DNA of 36,601 nt from Parcubacteria group bacterium Greene0416_36 (GCA_007375725.1 VMEV01000011.1:1-36601), one strand, 5' to 3'; shown: positions 14,890 to 22,050, numbered from the stretch's first letter. Made by a program: numbers and translations. The notes: generated by a model not told the origin, from the sequence alone.

Positions 14890-16038
14890 CTATCTGTTTT
14901 TCGCTGGCAGTGCTTCGAGCGACTGCTTGATTTTCGCGTTTACTTTATCCATCCAGACGGAGAGAGTTTCCGTCTCATTTTCGATATAGCAGGTTTGTTT
15001 GGTTCCTTTGGGGCCGAGCGGTTTGGTCAGATCGAGAGTATTGAAATAATCGCTGTAAACGAGGGATTTATTTTTCCCTTCCTGTTTTTGCCAGGCCAAA
15101 TGAATGATCTGTGCCTGCGGAGAACAGTTGAGGATTTCCTCGATCATTTCTTCGAGTGTCTCTTCTCCGGCTCCGGAATTCTCAAAATCCGCGCGTTCGA
15201 TCCGGGTCCAGGCGAGCTTGAGATTATTGTCGTATTGCAATCCCAAGAGAACTTTTCCCCAGAGCTTGAGGGTTTCCAGGGATTTGGTGCGGTATAAATT
15301 CTGAATTATATCATCCCGCCTTGCGCCGAATCCGAGAAGCTGGCTCACCATATTGAGCGTCTTGGGCGTGATCTGGGGAGTCTTGAAGCTCTTGGTTTTG
15401 GCGATAATGCCGGTTAAAAGTGTCGTAGCCATAGGCTCGTCTAGGAGATTGTCATTTTTCGGGAAAAAGAGGTCGTAAATGACCTCGGTGGTGGAGGTGG
15501 CGGTCAGATCAATGTGGTGTACCTGTCCGAACCGGGTATTTTCAGCGACATGATCGATATTGATGACCGGTGTTTTGTAAAAAAATTCGGTATTATTTTC
15601 AAAAACCGAGCCCAAGTGTTCGATATCTTGAGTATCGACCACGATGGCCAGATCATATTTAAAATTGCCGGAAGAGCAGCTCACCATGCTCTTGTCGAAG
15701 GATCCGTTTTTGGGGGTGAGATAAATATTAAGGCGATTTTCGGCGATATCATAGGTGAATTCGTCGATTTTATTTTGCGTGATATCCAAACTGATGATGA
15801 ATTTATTCATCGGCACGATTGGCGTCAAGAGGGCGTCCAGATTGGGGAGGAATTTCAGTCTCAGGGGGATTTTGGGAGTGTCCAAAATAATTTGGGCGTC
15901 TTTACGCAATTTTTTCAGAATAATATAGAGGCTCAAAAGAGAAGCAATGGTATCCGTATCCGCATTTTTTTTCGCGGTGAGCAGTATCTTATTGCTATTC
16001 TTGATAGACAGGAGCACCTGTTCCGGGGAATTCAACAT
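14890..16038 (-). CDS. DHH-superfamily protein with altered active site
   Basis: This 382-aa protein resembles NrnA/GdpP-type DHH phosphoesterases. The N-terminal motif 'KNADTDTIASLLSLYIIL' corresponds to 'HxNPDxDAxGS' but has lost the His, keeping Asp27 and Asp29. 'DLAIVVDTQD' supplies the next Asp. The signature DHH appears as 'VINIDHV'. 'ATSTTEVIYDLFF' and 'ATTLLTGIIAKTKSF' follow as in the family, and the C-terminal part is DHHA1-like. NrnA-type enzymes degrade nanoRNA or cyclic dinucleotides. With two metal-binding His residues replaced, activity may be altered or lost, and a binding or regulatory role is possible. A half-copy of the dispersed repeat follows the stop. Confidence 0.75.
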   Translation of the reverse strand: MLNSPEQVLLSIKNSNKILLTAKKNADTDTIASLLSLYIILKKLRKDAQIILDTPKIPLRLKFLPNLDALLTPIVPMNKFIISLDITQNKIDEFTYDIAENRLNIYLTPKNGSFDKSMVSCSSGNFKYDLAIVVDTQDIEHLGSVFENNTEFFYKTPVINIDHVAENTRFGQVHHIDLTATSTTEVIYDLFFPKNDNLLDEPMATTLLTGIIAKTKSFKTPQITPKTLNMVSQLLGFGARRDDIIQNLYRTKSLETLKLWGKVLLGLQYDNNLKLAWTRIERADFENSGAGEETLEEMIEEILNCSPQAQIIHLAWQKQEGKNKSLVYSDYFNTLDLTKPLGPKGTKQTCYIENETETLSVWMDKVNAKIKQSLEALPAKNR

Positions 16039-16111
16039 AGGGGGATGCTTTTAGAGTAAAAGTCGTTAAACACAAGAGCTTAGGATATTTGGAATTTTGT
16101 GTCAATTGTTG

Positions 16112-16200
16112 GCAACAAATCCCTCCCCAACCCTCCCTTTGACAAGGGAGGGGGTAACAGCCTCCCCCTTGTCAAAGGGGGACTGAGGGGGATTTGTTGC
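16112..16200. repeat. Dispersed BIME-like repeat, copy 1 (full)
   Basis: This 89-bp unit has outer arms GCAACAAATCC.../...GGATTTGTTGC. Inside are two hairpins: CCCTCCCTTTGACAAGGGAGGG and CCCCCTTGTCAAAGGGGG. The right end touches the stop codon of the leftward DUF1858/HesB-like gene (16201-16203) with no gap. Nearly identical to the copy at 28712. Confidence 0.9.
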
Positions 16201-16713
16201 TTACGTAGGCCTCGTTATCTTAAACCCCTCAGAGTATTCTCCTGTCGAGAAATCCAGCTCGAGGCTCGTGAGCTGTTTTTTTTGTTTTGCTGGGATCAGA
16301 ATCTTGAGGGATCCGATTTTGATCTCGTCGCAGTCCGGAGTTTTTTCGGTGGTGAAATCCAGAGAATAGTTATCCTCTTCGAAATCATCTTTGAACACGC
16401 CGATTTCTAGGTACTGGTCGGGATTTTCTTCTTCTTTGAGAATATCGGTGATCTCGGCCATAGCATCAGGCGTGATCGATATTCCGTATTGTTTTATATT
16501 CTCCTCGTATTTCTGGTATTTTTGGTTGATTTCGGAGATAATTTGATTGACGTTTTGGTCCGTGAGACCGTGGCTTTTGGCTCCGTCGCGGAGATTTTCG
16601 AGTTCCGCTCCGTGGCAGGACGTGCAGTGGAGTCCGTGTCCGGTCATGACTGACTCGGCTCCGGGATAAATCTTGAGTATTTCGGAAATGGTTTGTGTGG
16701 GGGAGAATAACAT
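16201..16713 (-). CDS. DUF1858 domain fused to cysteine-less HesB/IscA-like domain
   Basis: This 170-aa protein has two parts. Residues 1-65 match the DUF1858 redox-disulfide domain: 'TISEILKIYPGAESVMTGHG' leads into the Cys pair 'HCTSCHGAELENLRDGAKSHG'. Residues about 80-168 follow the A-type Fe-S carrier (HesB/IscA) pattern from 'ISITPDAMAEITDILKEEEN' through 'EIKIGSLKILIPAKQ...LTSLELDFSTGEYSEGFKITRP'. However, the three cluster-binding Cys of IscA are absent: the usual 'GGCSG' position reads 'KDDFEEDN', and the chain ends before a 'CGCG' motif. The fused protein may sense or transfer redox state or clusters through the DUF1858 CxxC; this is inferred. It overlaps no neighbour and sits between two repeat copies. 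Confidence 0.7.
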   Translation of the reverse strand: MLFSPTQTISEILKIYPGAESVMTGHGLHCTSCHGAELENLRDGAKSHGLTDQNVNQIISEINQKYQKYEENIKQYGISITPDAMAEITDILKEEENPDQYLEIGVFKDDFEEDNYSLDFTTEKTPDCDEIKIGSLKILIPAKQKKQLTSLELDFSTGEYSEGFKITRPT

Positions 16714-16738
16714 AAATTACGAATTAAGAATTACGAAT

Positions 16739-16827
16739 GCAACAAACAACAAATCCCCCTTAATCCCCCTTTGACAAGGGGGAGACAGTTCCCTCCCTTG
16801 TCAAAGGGAGGGTTAGGGAGGGATTTT
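16739..16827. repeat. Dispersed BIME-like repeat, copy 2 (full, inverted)
   Basis: Here the halves are in the opposite order: CCCCCTTTGACAAGGGGG first, then CCCTCCCTTGTCAAAGGGAGGG, ending GGGAGGGATTT. It occupies the gap between divergent genes and ends about 3 bp before the CCA-adding enzyme's ATG, so it is the leader of that gene. AATTACGAATTAAGAATTACGAATGC, a short A/T-rich repeat, adjoins it on the left. Confidence 0.9.
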
Positions 16828-16830
16828 TAG

Positions 16831-18231
16831 ATGATATTTATGCGTCAACACTTCAGTATAATTCAGTCTCTGGCTTTTGTCGAGGAGATCCGGACGAGAT
16901 ATCCGGATTCTTCGATATTTGTGGTGGGCGGGGCGGTGCGGGATGTGATGTTGGCCAAAGGCGGGATACGAGACTGGGATCTGGTGGTTCGAGGTATTCC
17001 GATTGATGAATTAGAGGCCTTGTTAGCAGACTTTGGCAGCGTGGTTTTGGTGGGGAGAAAGTTCGGGGTGTTCAAATTGTCTTTGAGCGACGAGCGTTTC
17101 GCTGATTACCACTTTGATATCGCACTTCCTCGAACAGAGTTTGCACTTTCCGGTTCAGGTCGGAGAAATGATTTTTCGGTGGAGTCCAATCATCTCCTGC
17201 CCATAGAAGACGATCTCTCCCGACGCGACTTCACGATCAATGCCATGGCTTGGGATTTGGGCAGGGAGGCACTAGTGGATCCTTTTGGCGGGCAGAAAGA
17301 TCTCGAAATGAAAACCATCCGGGCGGTGGGGGATCCAGAGACTCGGTTTCGAGAGGATTATACGCGGCTTCTCCGAGCTGTCCGTTTTGCCGCGGTATTG
17401 GGATTTGATGTCGAGGAGAAAACTTCCTTAGCCATGAAAGCCGTGGCCGCGGAAATTTCTCGGTCCGGCGCTATTCCCAAAGAAATGATCGCTCTGGAAT
17501 TTTATAAATCTCTAGCTGCAGATCCCGTACGAACTTTGAAATTATATGATTCCTCGGGTATTTTGCTTGCTGTGTTTCCAGAGCTCGCTAAATATAAAGA
17601 GATAGAGATTGTGCATGGTTTGTCTTTGTGGAATTATACGCTATCCCTACTCTCCAGAGTGGGGAAGAGCCGAGGGGAGCTCCGGAGCGAAGATTTTTTT
17701 GCCGCGGTTCTTTTTGCGCTTCTGCTTCATAGCGGCCGTACTTTGGGCGGAGAAGTTGCTCGTTCGTGGGATCGCCGCATTGATTTCGCGCATGGCTTTT
17801 GCCGCAATTATTGCCTTTCCATGGCTGCCTCGGGCATTGAAGAAAGCGTGACTTGGATGCTCAAAACCTGTCGTTTTTTGGAAGAGGGAGACGGATCCTT
17901 GGCCGAAGCCGAGAAACTATTATTCAGCCCTCATTTTCATTGGCTGGTATTGGCCATTGTTCTGCGAGAAGACTCGCTCCTCAGCATGGAAGTGTCGAGT
18001 TCTCCCTCTCCTTTTTATGCCCGCCTGAGTGCTATTTTACAGAAATTACCGATTGTCGGAGGCGTTTTGCCCCCGAGGCTTGTTGATGGTGATATTTTGA
18101 AAAAAGAACTGGAAATCGAATCAGGGCCGCGCATGAAAGAGTTACTCGCCTCTATTCGGGAAGCCCAACTTCGAGGCAAGTTCAAGAATCAAAAAGACGC
18201 GATTATTTATGCGAAGTCATTAATTAAATAA
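16831..18231 (+). CDS. cca: CCA-adding tRNA nucleotidyltransferase / poly(A) polymerase family
   Basis: The 466-aa protein carries the class II nucleotidyltransferase head. It has 'VVGGAVRDVML' (about 32-42), the catalytic 'DWDLVV' (Asp48 and Asp50 bind the metals), 'RRDFTINAMAWDLG', 'VDPFGGQKDLE' and 'REDYTRLLRAVRFAAVLGFD'. These are followed by a helical body with a degraded HD-like region. It adds or repairs the 3' CCA of tRNAs; two of the three tRNA genes in this window lack an encoded CCA. The enzyme cannot be separated from poly(A) polymerase by motifs alone. The ATG at 16831 directly abuts a repeat copy; ATG 16840 is an alternative. A terminator follows the stop. Confidence 0.9.
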   Translation: MIFMRQHFSIIQSLAFVEEIRTRYPDSSIFVVGGAVRDVMLAKGGIRDWDLVVRGIPIDELEALLADFGSVVLVGRKFGVFKLSLSDERFADYHFDIALPRTEFALSGSGRRNDFSVESNHLLPIEDDLSRRDFTINAMAWDLGREALVDPFGGQKDLEMKTIRAVGDPETRFREDYTRLLRAVRFAAVLGFDVEEKTSLAMKAVAAEISRSGAIPKEMIALEFYKSLAADPVRTLKLYDSSGILLAVFPELAKYKEIEIVHGLSLWNYTLSLLSRVGKSRGELRSEDFFAAVLFALLLHSGRTLGGEVARSWDRRIDFAHGFCRNYCLSMAASGIEESVTWMLKTCRFLEEGDGSLAEAEKLLFSPHFHWLVLAIVLREDSLLSMEVSSSPSPFYARLSAILQKLPIVGGVLPPRLVDGDILKKELEIESGPRMKELLASIREAQLRGKFKNQKDAIIYAKSLIK

Positions 18232-18263
18232 GGGGGCTCTTTTTAGAGAGACCCCCATTTTTT
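18232..18263 (+). terminator. Terminator of the CCA-adding enzyme gene
   Basis: GGGGGCTCT-...-AGAGACCCCC hairpin followed by ATTTTTT, starting right after the stop codon. Confidence 0.85.
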
Positions 18264-18326
18264 AGGTAGTTATCGGCAAGTAATCGAGAATTTGAAAAGA
18301 TTGGATTTGTCTGGTTTTCTTAATGT

Positions 18327-19034
18327 CTAGAAAATGTCTTCTTGGTAGATGAGTTCGGGGTTTGGTGTTTCTTGCAATACTTTTTCTTCAAAAATATTGC
18401 ATTCATTGTAATAGTGATTGAAGTGAAAAAAGCACATGGGTAAATATTTGTTTTTTTCTAATTCCACTATGGGGCCATTGGTATGTCGGTTTGTAAATTG
18501 TTTGTAGCTGTGTGTTGCATGGTGCCATGTACATCGTGGAATCGAACATCGAGCTGTCAGGGTGACATCTATGTCGACTATTTTACGGCGGATTATTTCT
18601 AATGGTGTTTGGAAAGGGGTTCCATCCCAGACCAAATTTAATCCTTCAATGGACAGTGGTGCTTCTTTTTTTATTTCTTCTAGTGCGGAACATAAAGCTG
18701 CTGCATTTGTCCAAAATTGGCTTTCACCTATAAAGATACGGTCAATTCTAGCACGTTTTTGGGCGATAGATTTTGAAATCGTTATGATTTCCTCTGGATG
18801 ATTCACCGGAATGGGAATTGATACGTACTCTTGGGGAAAAGTTCGGGATTTGAAGATTTCTGCATGTTTTTTGGTTTCTGGTTTATTTTCGAACCATGGT
18901 TTGAAAATAATGAAACATTGGTCACCTTTTCTTCGCAGGCGCTCAATTTCCATGACCATGTTCCCTGTCTTATCTGAACACATGGGACCTCTATATAAAA
19001 TAGAGGCATTATCAGGAGGTGTTGGGATTTTCAT
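18327..19034 (-). CDS. tdk: Thymidine kinase-like protein with diverged P-loop
   Basis: The 235-aa protein aligns with type II thymidine kinases. The P-loop region is 'GPMCSDKTGNMVMEIERLRR' (Lys22, Thr23), then 'FIIFKPWFE', the Walker-B/catalytic block 'RIFIGESQFW' (Glu104) and the lasso-side 'GLNLVWDGTPFQTPLEII'. A zinc-ribbon region includes 'ARCSIPRCTWHH' and 'PMCFFHFNHYYN'. Normal enzymes read GxxxSGK[ST] and 'DExQF'; here the P-loop Gly is Asp21 and the Walker-B Asp is Gly103, so activity is uncertain. It would phosphorylate salvaged thymidine. It has a good ribosome-binding site (GAGAGGAAAG), a rarity here. It is convergent with cca and divergent from rluA. Confidence 0.75.
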   Translation of the reverse strand: MKIPTPPDNASILYRGPMCSDKTGNMVMEIERLRRKGDQCFIIFKPWFENKPETKKHAEIFKSRTFPQEYVSIPIPVNHPEEIITISKSIAQKRARIDRIFIGESQFWTNAAALCSALEEIKKEAPLSIEGLNLVWDGTPFQTPLEIIRRKIVDIDVTLTARCSIPRCTWHHATHSYKQFTNRHTNGPIVELEKNKYLPMCFFHFNHYYNECNIFEEKVLQETPNPELIYQEDIF

Positions 19035-19122
19035 TTCTTTCCTCTCTAGATAAAAATTTGATTTTAAGCTATAAAGTACACACTAATACGCAGTTAATCA
19101 TGTTTTTAGTTTTGAGGTCAAT

Positions 19123-19896
19123 ATGTCTCCATTAGAGCCAAAAATCATTGCGGAAGAGAAAGATTACTGGGTTGTGGATAAACCCTCGGGTATTGCCGCG
19201 CATCCGGACTCAAAACACCAAGGAAACACAGTGGTTGATTTTTTGCTTCAAAAAGATTCCAAGCTGGCCAAGATCGGGGATGATCCCAGCCGACCTGGCA
19301 TCGTGCATCGTCTGGACTTGGGAGTATCGGGACTGATGGTGGTGGCACGGACTTCCAAATTTTTCAAATTGCTTAAAGCTCAGTTTGGCCACCGCTCCGT
19401 GGAAAAGCGATATTGGGCGCTTGTTCATGGAAAAAATATCGCGGAGGAAGGAGAGATCCATTTCCCAATCGCGCGATCCAGAGGCGATCGTACCCGCATG
19501 GCCGCTTTGCCGGATGTAGAGATTAATACGTCCAATTTGGGAAAAATCGATCATACTTTAGCCCAAGAGGATATCCATTCTCGAGACGCCCTCACTTTAT
19601 TCACGGTCTCTCGTCGCTGGGTCAATTACACATTATTGGATATCGAGATCAAAACTGGCCGCACGCACCAGATTCGGGTCCATATGCAGGCCTTTGGTCA
19701 TCCGGTTGTCGGCGACATGAAATACCGCCTAAGGAAACAGGAAGTCGATACGGATCTTGGCCGATTGTTTTTGCACTCTTATAGACTGGGATTTCAAGAC
19801 GCGAAAGGGAAGCCGGTTATCTTTGAGAGCCCCTTGCCCGAGAAATTGGAGGAGTATTTGAAGGGACTGCGTGGTGAATTAAAAATTAAAAATTAA
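19123..19896 (+). CDS. RluA-family pseudouridine synthase
   Basis: The 257-aa protein has the RluA signature 'PGIVHRLDLGVSGLMVVART' with catalytic Asp65, plus 'VEKRYWALVHG' and 'KTGRTHQIRVHMQAFGHPVVGD'. The family isomerises specific uridines in rRNA or tRNA. No N-terminal S4 domain is present: the protein starts directly with the catalytic region ('IIAEEKDYWVVDKPSG'), so it is closer to RluA/TruC types than to RluC/RluD. GAGGT precedes the ATG by a suitable distance. It heads a rightward run with the CMP kinase and L19 genes. Confidence 0.88.
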   Translation: MSPLEPKIIAEEKDYWVVDKPSGIAAHPDSKHQGNTVVDFLLQKDSKLAKIGDDPSRPGIVHRLDLGVSGLMVVARTSKFFKLLKAQFGHRSVEKRYWALVHGKNIAEEGEIHFPIARSRGDRTRMAALPDVEINTSNLGKIDHTLAQEDIHSRDALTLFTVSRRWVNYTLLDIEIKTGRTHQIRVHMQAFGHPVVGDMKYRLRKQEVDTDLGRLFLHSYRLGFQDAKGKPVIFESPLPEKLEEYLKGLRGELKIKN

Positions 19897-19970
19897 AAAT
19901 GGAACAATAAATTTGAGGGTCTGTTGGCTGTTCTAATTTTTAATTATTAATTTTGCATTTTTAATTGTTT
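19886..19970. repeat. A/T-rich inverted repeat between rluA and cmk
   Basis: AATTAAAAATTAAAAATTAAAAATGGAACA and its near-inverse TGTTCTAATTTTTAATTATTAATTTTGCATTTTTAATT surround a short centre. It begins in the last codons of the pseudouridine synthase gene. A low-complexity palindromic repeat. Confidence 0.5.
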
Positions 19971-19972
19971 CT

Positions 19973-20512
19973 ATGTTTCCATCCATCATCACCCTCTCCG
20001 GTGTGCCGGGGTCGGGAAAAAGTACGGCGGCGAGATCGCTGGCTGAGAAATTGGGCTATCAGTATTATGGCGTGAGCGGTTTTTTTCGTGCCATGGCTGT
20101 GGAAAAAGGGATCTCGTTGCTCGAGTTGGGAGCCATGGCAGAGAAAGATCCTACCCTAGACCAAGAAATCGACCGTCGGATGGTGGAATTTGTCAGGTCT
20201 CATCCAAAATCGGTGATCGATGGCCGGATCGCCGGATGGATTCTCCGCCAAGAGCAGATTCCCTCATACAATATTCTACTCGGAGCCAGCCTTGAAATCC
20301 GCGCCCAGCGTGTGTCTTTGCGCGAAAATAAGCCTTATCCAGAGGCTTTGGCCGAGACTGAAATGCGGCAGAAGAATGAGAGGAATCGTTACAGGAGGGG
20401 TTATAATATTGACATTGACGATAAATCCGTCTATGATTTACTCGTTATTACGGATCGATTGAAGCCTAATGAGGTGGTCGATACGATTATGGAGAAAATG
20501 AATAAATTATAA
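19973..20512 (+). CDS. cmk: Cytidylate kinase, archaeal-type ((d)CMP kinase family)
   Basis: The 179-aa P-loop kinase starts '[25 protein letters not shown]' (Walker A at residues 10-18). It continues with '[11 protein letters not shown]', '[12 protein letters not shown]' and the lid/tail block '[20 protein letters not shown]'. This is the short archaeal-type Cmk pattern rather than the 220-aa bacterial form. It converts CMP/dCMP to the diphosphates, feeding nucleotide salvage. The gene ends 4 bp before L19, so the two are cotranscribed. Its start has only a T-rich leader with no Shine-Dalgarno. Confidence 0.82.
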   Translation: MFPSIITLSGVPGSGKSTAARSLAEKLGYQYYGVSGFFRAMAVEKGISLLELGAMAEKDPTLDQEIDRRMVEFVRSHPKSVIDGRIAGWILRQEQIPSYNILLGASLEIRAQRVSLRENKPYPEALAETEMRQKNERNRYRRGYNIDIDDKSVYDLLVITDRLKPNEVVDTIMEKMNKL

Positions 20513-20516
20513 TTTT

Positions 20517-20870
20517 ATGGCAAAAGCACAAGCATTAAGTGTTATCGCGCGAGAAGAAGTCGCTTCTGGAATGACTATTCGTATTCACCAGAAAATCAAA
20601 GAAGAGGCGGTAGTGGGCAAGAAAGGAAAAGGGGAAGAAGCCAAGGAACGCATGCAGATTTTTGAAGGTTTGGTCATCGCCCGCCGAGGCGCCGGACAAT
20701 CCGCCTCCATCACCGTTCGAAAAATCGCCGAGGGCGTGGGAGTAGAAATGATTTTCCCTTTGTATATGCCTGCTATCGAAAAAATAGAAAAAGTGAAGGA
20801 ATCTAAGGTTCGACGATCCAAGCTCTATTTCATGAGGGATAATCCAAAGAAACTTAAGGATCTGGTTTAG
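20517..20870 (+). CDS. rplS: 50S ribosomal protein L19
   Basis: The 117-aa protein has the L19 core: '[13 protein letters not shown]', '[16 protein letters not shown]', '[16 protein letters not shown]', '[29 protein letters not shown]'. L19 lies at the 30S-50S interface. Compared with typical L19, the N-terminal helix that usually precedes the 'G+.V.V...I.EG' strand is short, and a Lys/Gly-rich insertion ('[14 protein letters not shown]') is present. It starts 4 bp after cmk and is followed by a perfect 27-bp hairpin that probably ends the transcript. Confidence 0.95.
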   Translation: MAKAQALSVIAREEVASGMTIRIHQKIKEEAVVGKKGKGEEAKERMQIFEGLVIARRGAGQSASITVRKIAEGVGVEMIFPLYMPAIEKIEKVKESKVRRSKLYFMRDNPKKLKDLV

Positions 20871-20890
20871 TTGTTTGGACTATTCGGAAA

Positions 20891-20948
20891 GAGGAGAATT
20901 TTTTTGTAGGGACGTTGCATTCAACGTCCCTACAAAAAAATTCTCCTC
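20891..20948. repeat. Perfect 27-bp palindromic repeat after rplS, probable terminator
   Basis: GAGGAGAATTTTTTTGTAGGGACGTTG-catt-CAACGTCCCTACAAAAAAATTCTCCTC is a fully paired hairpin. The core TGTAGGGACGTTG/CAACGTCCCTACA resembles a dispersed palindrome known from many unrelated bacterial genomes. Placed 21 bp after rplS and followed by T-rich sequence, it can also end transcription. Confidence 0.85.
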
Positions 20949-21007
20949 TAGTTTTTTTGGGGAGGCCTTTATTTTTTCATTTAGAATTGGTAATTTTGTT
21001 CATGTTA

Positions 21008-21089
21008 GCTGGGGTGGTGGAATTGGTAGACACACAGGCTTGAGGGGCCTGCGGGGCAACCCGTAAGAGTTCAAATCTCTTCCTCAGCA
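21008..21089 (+). tRNA. tRNA-Leu (anticodon GAG)
   Basis: Acceptor GCTGGGG pairs with CCTCAGC. The anticodon arm CAGGC-TTGAGGG-GCCTG gives GAG (reads CUC/CUU). A long variable arm (GCGGGGCAACCCGT) and T-arm AGAGTTCAAATCTCT are present. The discriminator A is followed by CCG, so CCA is not encoded. Confidence 0.95.
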
Positions 21090-21102
21090 CCGAAGCAAAA
21101 TA

Positions 21103-21179
21103 GGATGTTTAGCTCAGCTGGTTAGAGCGTCTCGTTTACACCGAGAAGGTCTGGGGTTCGATCCCTCAAACATCCACCA
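21103..21179 (+). tRNA. tRNA-Val (anticodon TAC)
   Basis: Acceptor GGATGTT pairs with AACATCC. The anticodon arm TCTCG-TTTACAC-CGAGA gives TAC (Val). The T-arm is CTGGGGTTCGATCCCTC. CCA is encoded at 21177-21179. It lies 13 bp after tRNA-Leu. Confidence 0.95.
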
Positions 21180-21183
21180 CTTC

Positions 21184-21277
21184 GCTCTTTTGCGATAGCA
21201 AAAAGGAGCTAAGTGTCCCGCGAAGCCGCAGGCGTAGTGGGACTTGTGTCAGAGATATTTACATGTCGCAAAAGAGC
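21184..21277 (+). repeat. Structured GC-rich intergenic palindrome after tRNA-Val
   Basis: GCTCTTTTGCGA at 21184-21195 is complementary to TCGCAAAAGAGC at 21266-21277. The enclosed stretch contains a further GTCCC/GGGAC hairpin. It sits between the tRNAs and the small membrane protein gene and could be a tRNA-processing or transcript-level structure, or a CPR-type repeat. Confidence 0.5.
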
Positions 21278-21330
21278 TTCGCGGTGCAAGCACCCTGAAG
21301 AGGACAAATATCATTAAGGAGGAATAGTAT

Positions 21331-21624
21331 ATGTCCATTCTAGTAGGCTTTATTTTAGCGCTCGTCGGTTTTGTCTTCGTTTGGAAGTCCGAGGGCTTTT
21401 ATGAATTCTTTGGTACCGTGGATTTTGCCGAGCAGTATTTGGGCACATCCGGAGGGAGCCGGTTTTTCTATAAGCTTCTGGGCCTTGCCATCATTTTCGT
21501 GGGATTCATGATCATGACGGGACTCCACACCGGGGTCGGGCAGTGGATGGGCAAGACATTCTTTGGTGCCTACACTCCGCCGTCCGAGGAAAGCGTGAAA
21601 AAAGCCGCGGAACCGGATTTTTAG
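21331..21624 (+). CDS. Small two-helix membrane protein (97 aa)
   Basis: I do not recognise a named family. Two membrane helices ('ILVGFILALVGFVFVWKSEG' and 'LLGLAIIFVGFMIMTGLHTG') are joined by a loop 'VDFAEQYLGTSGGSRFFYK'. A short polar tail ends the protein. It has the strongest ribosome-binding site in the window (AAGGAGG, 8 nt before ATG), placed between tRNA-Val and tRNA-Ala. Similar 'KSEGFY..FG..D.AE..LG..GGSR..YKL.GI' proteins are, from memory, common in Patescibacteria; function unknown. Confidence 0.75.
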   Translation: MSILVGFILALVGFVFVWKSEGFYEFFGTVDFAEQYLGTSGGSRFFYKLLGLAIIFVGFMIMTGLHTGVGQWMGKTFFGAYTPPSEESVKKAAEPDF

Positions 21625-21629
21625 GTTGT

Positions 21630-21695
21630 AGCTTTTTAGCTTCGTTAGTAAACAATAAAACATAGAATGTTTTTTCCTAATGAAGCTAAAAAGCT
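21630..21695. repeat. AGCT-rich palindromic repeat
   Basis: AGCTTTTTAGCTTCGTTAG and CTAATGAAGCTAAAAAGCT form a 19-bp inverted repeat with one mismatch around a 28-nt loop, directly after the small membrane protein gene. The same AGCT/TAGCT vocabulary recurs at 35522-35604, suggesting a second dispersed repeat family. Confidence 0.65.
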
Positions 21696-21720
21696 AAAGA
21701 AGCTAATTTCCTAGCTATAT

Positions 21721-21793
21721 GGGCTTATAGCTCAGCTGGTAGAGCACCTGCTTTGCAAGCAGGGGGTCGAGAGTTCGAGTCTCTCTGAGTCCA
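21721..21793 (+). tRNA. tRNA-Ala (anticodon TGC)
   Basis: Acceptor GGGCTTA pairs with TGAGTCC (with G-T pairs). The anticodon arm CCTGC-TTTGCAA-GCAGG gives TGC (Ala). T-arm GAGAGTTCGAGTCTCTC. The discriminator A is followed by CCC, so CCA is not encoded. Confidence 0.95.
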
Positions 21794-21878
21794 CCCCACT
21801 ACGTTGCCATCGCTACGCTCATAGGCGAGCTACGCGGGGCGCGCCCCACCTGACTTTTTTGTTGGGAATGGGCCATAA

Positions 21879-21912
21879 AAAAATAGGCAAAAGTTGTTTT
21901 TTGTCTATTTTT
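21879..21912 (+). terminator. Terminator after tRNA-Ala
   Basis: AAAAATAGGCAAAA and TTTTGTCTATTTTT pair (one G-T) around a 6-nt loop. The loop side and downstream arm are T-rich. It lies 86 bp after tRNA-Ala; the intervening stretch has a GC-rich hairpin (CTACG...CGCGGGG). Confidence 0.65.
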
Positions 21913-22050
21913 GATATAAAAGTTTGTAATTTAATTTTTGTTTTTTTTGCATATACTTGCTTTTTTTTGTCAAAAACGATAATTTGACGGGTTGTTTATG
22001 GTTTAGAGATCAGTCTTTAGTTTGTTTTTTATACAAAGGAGTTCTTTATC

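Noticed and set aside
14635-16059. Rightward ORFs 14635-15297 and 15514-16059
   Set aside because: Antisense to the DHH-like gene and nuclease; no recognisable domain or ribosome-binding site.
20875-21066. 63-aa ORF running into tRNA-Leu
   Set aside because: It reads through the palindromic terminator and the tRNA gene; not a credible protein.
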